NCBI RefSeq assembly: GCF_014333525.1
Contig: NZ_JACSCX010000003.1
Location: 1 to 64,000 of the forward strand
Source: Hymenobacter puniceus
GTDB taxonomy: Bacteria; Bacteroidota; Bacteroidia; Cytophagales; Hymenobacteraceae
Length of the DNA: 64,000 nt
Direction of reading: 5' to 3'
The notes beneath the pieces were generated by a model. The model was given only the letters and a program-made list of their open reading frames with translations. It searched no databases and was not told where the DNA came from. Below are positions 60,006-64,000 of this stretch, piece by piece (position 1 is the first letter of the stretch; each line of letters opens with the position of its first letter). Position numbers and translations under genes: made by a program.

Positions 60006-60622
60006 GCTGGACTGTGGCAAAGGTGGCAAACAGCCAGAACAAGGTTGTTCTGTGGGTGGCGGCGGTTGTGTCTGCTCTGGGCCACCCACTACTGACGACG
60101 GTGGTCTTTGCCGCTTATGTGGCTTGGCGGCAGCTGCCGGCTTCGGTGGCGGCCTGGGTGGTGGGCAGCGTACTGGCCGTGGTCGTGCCGGTGGCTTTGT
60201 GGAGCTGGCGCCAGACGCGCCGGGGCGTGTTCACCAACTTTGATTTGTCGGAGCGGCGGCAGCGGCACACGTGGTACCCGGTACTACTGGGGCTGCTGGG
60301 TGTGGCGGCAGCGCTGCTGTGGCAACAACCGCAGGCTGGTGCGTTTCGGGCGGGACTGCTGGCGGCCTGGCTGCTGCTGGGGCTGTGCTACGGCATCAAC
60401 GCCCGGCTGAAGGTGTCGCTGCACGCCGCCATGTCGTTTTTTCTGGCCTGCGCCATGTGGCAGTTAGCCGGGCCGGGCGCGGGGGTGGGGGCGCTGGTGC
60501 TGGCGGCGGCCATAGCCGCCTCACGCTGGGTGCTGGGGCGCCACACCGGGCCAGAGCTGGTGGTGGGTACCGCCGTGGGGCTGGCTGCCGGTGGCGGCTT
60601 GGCGTGGCTGCTGGCTGGATAG
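60002..60622 (+). CDS. PAP2-like membrane phosphatase
   Basis: 206 residues, about six membrane helices. Loops resemble the PAP2 phosphatase motif: SERRQRHTWYP (motif 1 region), VSLHAAM (SxH instead of SGH) and SRWVLGRHTGPE (SRx5Hx3E, where D is usual). It might dephosphorylate an isoprenyl or phosphatidic substrate, though the altered motifs make activity uncertain. It starts with GTG at 60002, overlapping the regulator stop (GTGA), so it is translationally coupled. Confidence 0.68.
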   Translation: MSWTVAKVANSQNKVVLWVAAVVSALGHPLLTTVVFAAYVAWRQLPASVAAWVVGSVLAVVVPVALWSWRQTRRGVFTNFDLSERRQRHTWYPVLLGLLGVAAALLWQQPQAGAFRAGLLAAWLLLGLCYGINARLKVSLHAAMSFFLACAMWQLAGPGAGVGALVLAAAIAASRWVLGRHTGPELVVGTAVGLAAGGGLAWLLAG

Positions 60623-60705
60623 TAGTTTCTTGGGTTCGTTATTAGCCCAGCAGCTACTGGTGCCAAGAATCGACAACGAGCAGCAAACAGTGAAAAACGG
60701 ACGCC

Positions 60706-61488
60706 TCACCCTTCCAGCCACTGCTTTAGGGCGTTGGCCTTTTCACGGCTTACCAGCACTTCTTCGCTGGGAGCGGGGTGCAGCTCTAGCAGCAGCTTGC
60801 CGTTGAAGTGCGGGTGCAGGCGCTGCACGGTGGGCAGCTGAGCCAGAAACTGGCGGTTGAGGCGGAAAAACTGGCGCGGGTCGAGCAGGCTTTCCAGCTG
60901 CTCCAGGGTGTAATCGACCACGAAGCGCCGGCCGTCCTGCGCTACCAGTGTAGTGGTTTCGTGGCGGCTCTGGAACCAGGCCACCTGAGCGGCGGGCAGC
61001 GGCAGCAGCTGCTCGCCGTGCCGCACCAGAAACCGGGTTTTGTAGGGCTGCGTAGGGCGCGGCAAACTGTCGAGGAGGCGCTCCAGACGCTGGGCTGGCT
61101 GGCTGGGGGCGGCAGCCGTGGCAGCAGCGGGCGTGCGCCATTCGCGCAGCTTGGCCAGCGCCGCCTGCAGCTCCAGCAGCTTCACCGGTTTCAGCAGATA
61201 ATCCACGCTGTTGGCCCGAAAAGCCCGAATAGCATAGGCATCATACGCCGTGGTGAAGATAACCGGACTGCGCACCACTGCTTGCTCGAACACCTCTAGG
61301 CTGAGGCCGTCGGCCAGCTGAATGTCGCTCAGAATCAGGTCGGGGGCGGGGTTGTTGTCCAGCCACTGCAGCGCAGCGGCCACACTGTCGAGCACGGCCA
61401 GCACCTGCGCCTCGGGAGCCGCCTGCAGCAGCTGGCGCTGCAGCCGCTCGGCGGCCGGGTATTCGTCTTCGAGGAGCAGAACGGTCAT
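60706..61488 (-). CDS. LytTR response regulator (second system)
   Basis: 260 residues. Receiver domain with Asp55 in LILSDIQL and LLKPVKLLEL, then an Ala/Pro linker and a LytTR domain (RFLVRHGEQLLPLPAAQVAWFQSRHETTTL...). It is similar to the regulator at 59220, so the two systems are probably paralogues with possibly related target sites. The partner kinase lies upstream on the same strand, across repeat 61512-61657. ATG at 61488 starts the receiver; the long upstream frame runs through the repeat and is rejected. Confidence 0.92.
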   Translation of the reverse strand: MTVLLLEDEYPAAERLQRQLLQAAPEAQVLAVLDSVAAALQWLDNNPAPDLILSDIQLADGLSLEVFEQAVVRSPVIFTTAYDAYAIRAFRANSVDYLLKPVKLLELQAALAKLREWRTPAAATAAAPSQPAQRLERLLDSLPRPTQPYKTRFLVRHGEQLLPLPAAQVAWFQSRHETTTLVAQDGRRFVVDYTLEQLESLLDPRQFFRLNRQFLAQLPTVQRLHPHFNGKLLLELHPAPSEEVLVSREKANALKQWLEG

Positions 61489-61511
61489 ATGGGGAAAATG
61501 AGGGATAAAAT

Positions 61512-61657
61512 AGAACGTCATTCTGAGCGAGGCCGGAGGCGTAGTCGAAGAATCTCGCGTGCTGACGTTGGAATAGCAAACTAACGAAGCGGTAGAGATT
61601 CTTCGACTGCGGCTGCGCACCCTGGCTTGAAGCGCCACATGCTCAGAATGACAGTCT
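61512..61657. repeat. Palindromic intergenic repeat, mixed A/B type
   Basis: Left arm from 61512 (AGAACGTCATTCTGAGCG..., with GTAGTCGAAGAATCTC) and right arm to 61657 (GAGATTCTTCGACTGC...GCTCAGAATGACAGTCT) are imperfect complements. A family A-like AACGAAGCGGTAGAGAT segment sits inside. It separates a kinase gene from its regulator gene. Confidence 0.88.
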
Positions 61658-61676
61658 TTATTACCCCACCACATCA

Positions 61677-62729
61677 TCACCCCTCCAACAACGGCAGCTG
61701 CACCCGAAACCAACCGTCGGCAGCCGTTACTGTCACTGGGTGCGGCGCTTGCAGCAGCTCGTAGCGGTGGCGCACGTTGCGCAGGCCGGTGCCGGTGCCG
61801 GTGCCGGGCGCGAGGCCGGCCGTGCGGGGGCGCAGGCTGTTTTCGACCACCAGAAACTGCTGCCCGGCATCCACCCCAATCCGCAACTCCAGCGGAAACT
61901 CCCGCGAAGCCACGTTGTGCTTGAGGGCGTTTTCTGCCAGCAGCTGCACGCTCAGGGGCGCCACCTGCCGGGTCCGGAGCGCGGCCGGCACGGTGGTCGT
62001 CACGCGTAGGTTGTCGCGGAAGCGGGTTTTGTGCAGCGCCAGGTAGGTATCCACAAATTCCAGCTCCTCGCTGAGCGGCACCGTCGTTTTTTCGCGGGCC
62101 AGCAGCACGTAGCGGTACACGTCGGCAAGCTGCTCCAGAAACTGCTGCGCCGCCTCATTTTCGGGCTCCACCAGCGCCGACAGCGTATTCAGGGAGTTGA
62201 ACAGGAAGTGCGGATCAAGCTGACTTTGTAGGGCCTCGAGCTGACTTTGCACGCCGGCGCTTTGCAGCTGCTCGGCGCGGCGCAGGTTCTGCTTCCATTG
62301 CTGAAATAGGTGCCAGCTTTCATAAATCAGCTGCACCACTACCGTGGGCACCATGTTCAGCCCAAACTCCGACAGGTAGCCGTGCCCGGTGAGCTGCCCG
62401 CCCTGCGCCTTAGCTGCCAGCAGCCCAATACCCAGCGTCACCACGGCCGTGATGGATGTGTTGATACCGGCCAGCCACCACAGCCGCTGCGTCGTCTGCT
62501 CGACGCGTGGAAACCGCCGGAGCAGCAGGCGCCACAGCTGCCGGCCCGCCAGCCAGAACGTGGTAGTAATGCCCAGCGACACCACCCAGGCCCCCAGCGC
62601 TTCCGGCACGGAGCGCACCTGCAGCAGCCCCCGCGGCAGCAGCACCAGCAGGGCCAGCGTCGGGATGCCGAGCAGCAGAAACCACCGGTCGTTCAGGAAA
62701 GCGGCAGGACGTTCGGCGGGCAGCGGCAT
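61677..62729 (-). CDS. LytS-type sensor histidine kinase (second system)
   Basis: 350 residues. Four membrane helices (about 15-31, 44-61, 85-105, 122-138), a coiled linker, DPHFLFNSLN with phospho-acceptor His174, AENALKHN and GTGTGTGLRNV. It lacks an extracytoplasmic sensor. The stop is 12 nt before the end of repeat 61512-61657, and the regulator follows. It begins 11 nt after the alpha/beta hydrolase gene on the same strand, so these three could be one operon. Confidence 0.92.
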   Translation of the reverse strand: MPLPAERPAAFLNDRWFLLLGIPTLALLVLLPRGLLQVRSVPEALGAWVVSLGITTTFWLAGRQLWRLLLRRFPRVEQTTQRLWWLAGINTSITAVVTLGIGLLAAKAQGGQLTGHGYLSEFGLNMVPTVVVQLIYESWHLFQQWKQNLRRAEQLQSAGVQSQLEALQSQLDPHFLFNSLNTLSALVEPENEAAQQFLEQLADVYRYVLLAREKTTVPLSEELEFVDTYLALHKTRFRDNLRVTTTVPAALRTRQVAPLSVQLLAENALKHNVASREFPLELRIGVDAGQQFLVVENSLRPRTAGLAPGTGTGTGLRNVRHRYELLQAPHPVTVTAADGWFRVQLPLLEG

Positions 62730-62740
62730 GCGGCAGGATG

Positions 62741-63685
62741 TTAGCGCGGGAGTTTCTGCACGAAGCTAACCACTGCCTGCCGGAAGGCCGCCGGCTGCTC
62801 CAGAAACGAATTATGCTTGCCGGGCAGCACCACCGTCTGCTGCCGCGGAAACCGGAACGTACCGGGCGCGGCGCCCGTCGTGCGGTCGTCCTGGCCCACG
62901 ATGTTGAGCACGGGCATCTGGAGCTTCGCGGTGGCAGGCACGAAGTCCTGGCCGTAGTCGGGCAGCTTACCGCTGAACATCTGGGTGCCGAAGTCGGGGT
63001 TGGCAGCTACGCTACGGCTTACGCGGCTGGCGCGGGCGGCCAGTGAGTCGGCGGAAAACTGCAGCTGCCAGGCCAGTTTCTGCTGCTGCAGCGCGCCCAT
63101 CACCATGCCCACGCGCTGCATCATCGGCAGGCCGGGGTTGGGTTGGGCGGCGGCTGTTAGCAGCGTAGTACCATACTGCACCATGCTTTCCAGCGAAGCC
63201 GGCGGGTTCAGCACGGCATTCACCAGCACCAGGGCCTGCACCCGCTGCGGATACTGCGTGGCGTAGGCCGTGGCAATAGTGCCCCCAAACGAGTGGGCCA
63301 TCAGCACCCAGCGTTCCAGCCCCAGATGCTGCCGCAGCTCTTCCAGATCCTGCACCATGCGCGCCATAGCGTAGTTGGGGCGGCGGGGGCTGCCGGAGCG
63401 GCCGCTGCCGCGCTGGTCGTAGTAAATCAGGCGCAGCTTGTCTTCGAGGCGGTTGCCGCCTAGCTTCTCAAACGAGTAGCTGCCGGCGCCCGGTCCGCCG
63501 TGCACGAATACGCACGGTGTCCCCTGGCCCGCCACCTGCACATACAGCTGCACCGAATCGGAGGTGAGCAGGGTGGTGGGGCCGTTGGTGAGGCGGCTGG
63601 CGCGCGGCTGGGCGTAGGTGCTGGCGCTCAGCAGTAAGTTGAAAATCAGCAGCAAATGGCGCAGGAAGGATGGACGAGCGGACAT
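62741..63685 (-). CDS. Secreted alpha/beta hydrolase, proline-iminopeptidase-like
   Basis: 314 residues. Signal peptide about 1-25 (LLLIFNLLLSASTYAQ). HGGPG oxyanion loop, nucleophile Ser in MAHSFGGTI, Asp in IVGQDDRTT and His in PGKHNSFLE complete the triad. HGGPG with YYDQRGSGRS is typical of the proline iminopeptidase/S33 group, but esterases share it. It is just upstream of the LytS-type kinase gene, so it may belong to the same regulon. Confidence 0.9.
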   Translation of the reverse strand: MSARPSFLRHLLLIFNLLLSASTYAQPRASRLTNGPTTLLTSDSVQLYVQVAGQGTPCVFVHGGPGAGSYSFEKLGGNRLEDKLRLIYYDQRGSGRSGSPRRPNYAMARMVQDLEELRQHLGLERWVLMAHSFGGTIATAYATQYPQRVQALVLVNAVLNPPASLESMVQYGTTLLTAAAQPNPGLPMMQRVGMVMGALQQQKLAWQLQFSADSLAARASRVSRSVAANPDFGTQMFSGKLPDYGQDFVPATAKLQMPVLNIVGQDDRTTGAAPGTFRFPRQQTVVLPGKHNSFLEQPAAFRQAVVSFVQKLPR

Positions 63686-63727
63686 AAGTGGGAGGGTAGG
63701 ATGGATTGAGAAAGAGTAGGGTTTGTG

Positions 63728-64000
63728 CTACCGGACGGCCAGCAGCGGCACGCCCTGCATGGCCTGCACGAATAGTAGGGCTACCAGGCCGGCGTAGATG
63801 GCCGCGCCCAGCCACGTTAGGAAAGCGGCGCGGTGCGGAAGCCGCTGGCTCAGCCACCAGCCCAGCAACGGCAGCGCCTGCAGGCTATGCAAACCCAGGA
63901 AATGCGCGGCACGCAAGTCGCCGGCGCGGGTGCTCCAGCCCAGGCCCGGCAGGCCGGGGCCACCGTCGGGGGCGCCCACGGTGTGCTGGTTGAGGTGAAT
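63728..64000 (-). CDS. Membrane protein, C-terminal part (cut by window edge)
   Basis: The frame is open to base 64000, so the gene starts beyond the window. About 90 residues are visible: IHLNQHTVGAPDGGPGLP, then GDLRAAHFLGLHSLQALPLLG, and two membrane helices (about ALPLLGWWL and the C-terminal AAIYAGLVALLFVQAM). The His/Gly-rich loop GAPDGGPGLPGLGWSTRAGDLR followed by AHFLGLH looks conserved. Function is unknown. Confidence 0.7.
   Translation of the reverse strand: MHLNQHTVGAPDGGPGLPGLGWSTRAGDLRAAHFLGLHSLQALPLLGWWLSQRLPHRAAFLTWLGAAIYAGLVALLFVQAMQGVPLLAVR

Noticed and set aside
4539..61657. Regularly recurring repeats as a possible CRISPR array
   Set aside because: Copies are kilobases apart, palindromic, of varied length, and have no spacer pattern or cas genes.

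Overview
The window looks like chromosomal DNA of a GC-rich Bacteroidota, most likely Hymenobacter or a close relative (Cytophagales, Hymenobacteraceae). This is inferred from: many TAnnTTTG-type -7 promoter boxes, which the Bacteroidota primary sigma factor uses; Bacteroidota-typical families (a BatA-domain protein, two DUF4199 proteins, LytS/LytTR two-component pairs, a CarboxypepD_reg-like TonB-dependent receptor, a GT3-type glycogen synthase); and abundant dispersed palindromic intergenic repeats. No phage, insertion sequence, integrase, CRISPR array or toxin-antitoxin module was recognised. The only RNA gene seen is the 3' end of a 5S rRNA at the left edge.

Layout. 1-5.8 kb: end of an rRNA operon, a BatA/VWA membrane protein, two DUF4199 membrane proteins, a GT2 and a GT4-like glycosyltransferase. 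5.9-14.8 kb: GT9 glycosyltransferase, purB, a GT51 peptidoglycan transglycosylase with a very long N-terminal region, a TerC protein, a polyprenol-phosphate mannosyltransferase-like GT2, hemG, and a GmhB-like phosphatase. 15-21.7 kb: two tiny paralogous lipoproteins, divergent arginine decarboxylase and arginase-family genes, a YbaY-like lipoprotein, argS behind a long structured leader, and a LOG protein. 21.7-29 kb: a KASIII-like synthase, glutathione peroxidase, a HAD phosphatase, menA, kptA, a thioredoxin-reductase-like flavoprotein, and a DEAD-box helicase. 29-37.8 kb: Gfo/Idh/MocA oxidoreductase, methyltransferase, CaiB-type CoA-transferase, trpS, a queuosine-precursor transporter, RNase Z, and a STAS protein. 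37.9-42.6 kb: a DUF4198 protein, glycogen synthase and branching enzyme, i.e. a glycogen locus. 42.9-46.2 kb: an unknown protein, a 2OG-Fe(II) oxygenase fused to a seven-bladed WD40 propeller, and a YfcC transporter. 46.4-54.6 kb: GT39, a PAS sensor paired with a CZB-like protein, GNAT, a glycine-zipper lipoprotein, an MBL hydrolase, and three proteins of unknown function. 54.7-64 kb: a TonB receptor, a repeat-rich periplasmic protein, two LytS/LytTR two-component systems, a PAP2-like protein, and an alpha/beta hydrolase.

The strongest leads are: (1) the 2OG oxygenase-WD40 fusion at 43.4 kb; (2) a matched pair of promoters, upstream of the TonB receptor and of the TPR-like protein, that each carry two 9-bp direct repeats 21 bp apart at the same distance from the -7 box, next to a LytTR regulator whose family binds this kind of site; (3) a set of genes whose -7 box ends only 3-4 nt before the ATG, which predicts leaderless mRNAs; (4) several families of long intergenic palindromes, one lying in the predicted 5' UTR of arginine decarboxylase, one recoding the C-terminus of a HAD phosphatase, and one splitting a kinase-regulator pair. 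All functional statements rest on reading motifs by eye; no database search was run.
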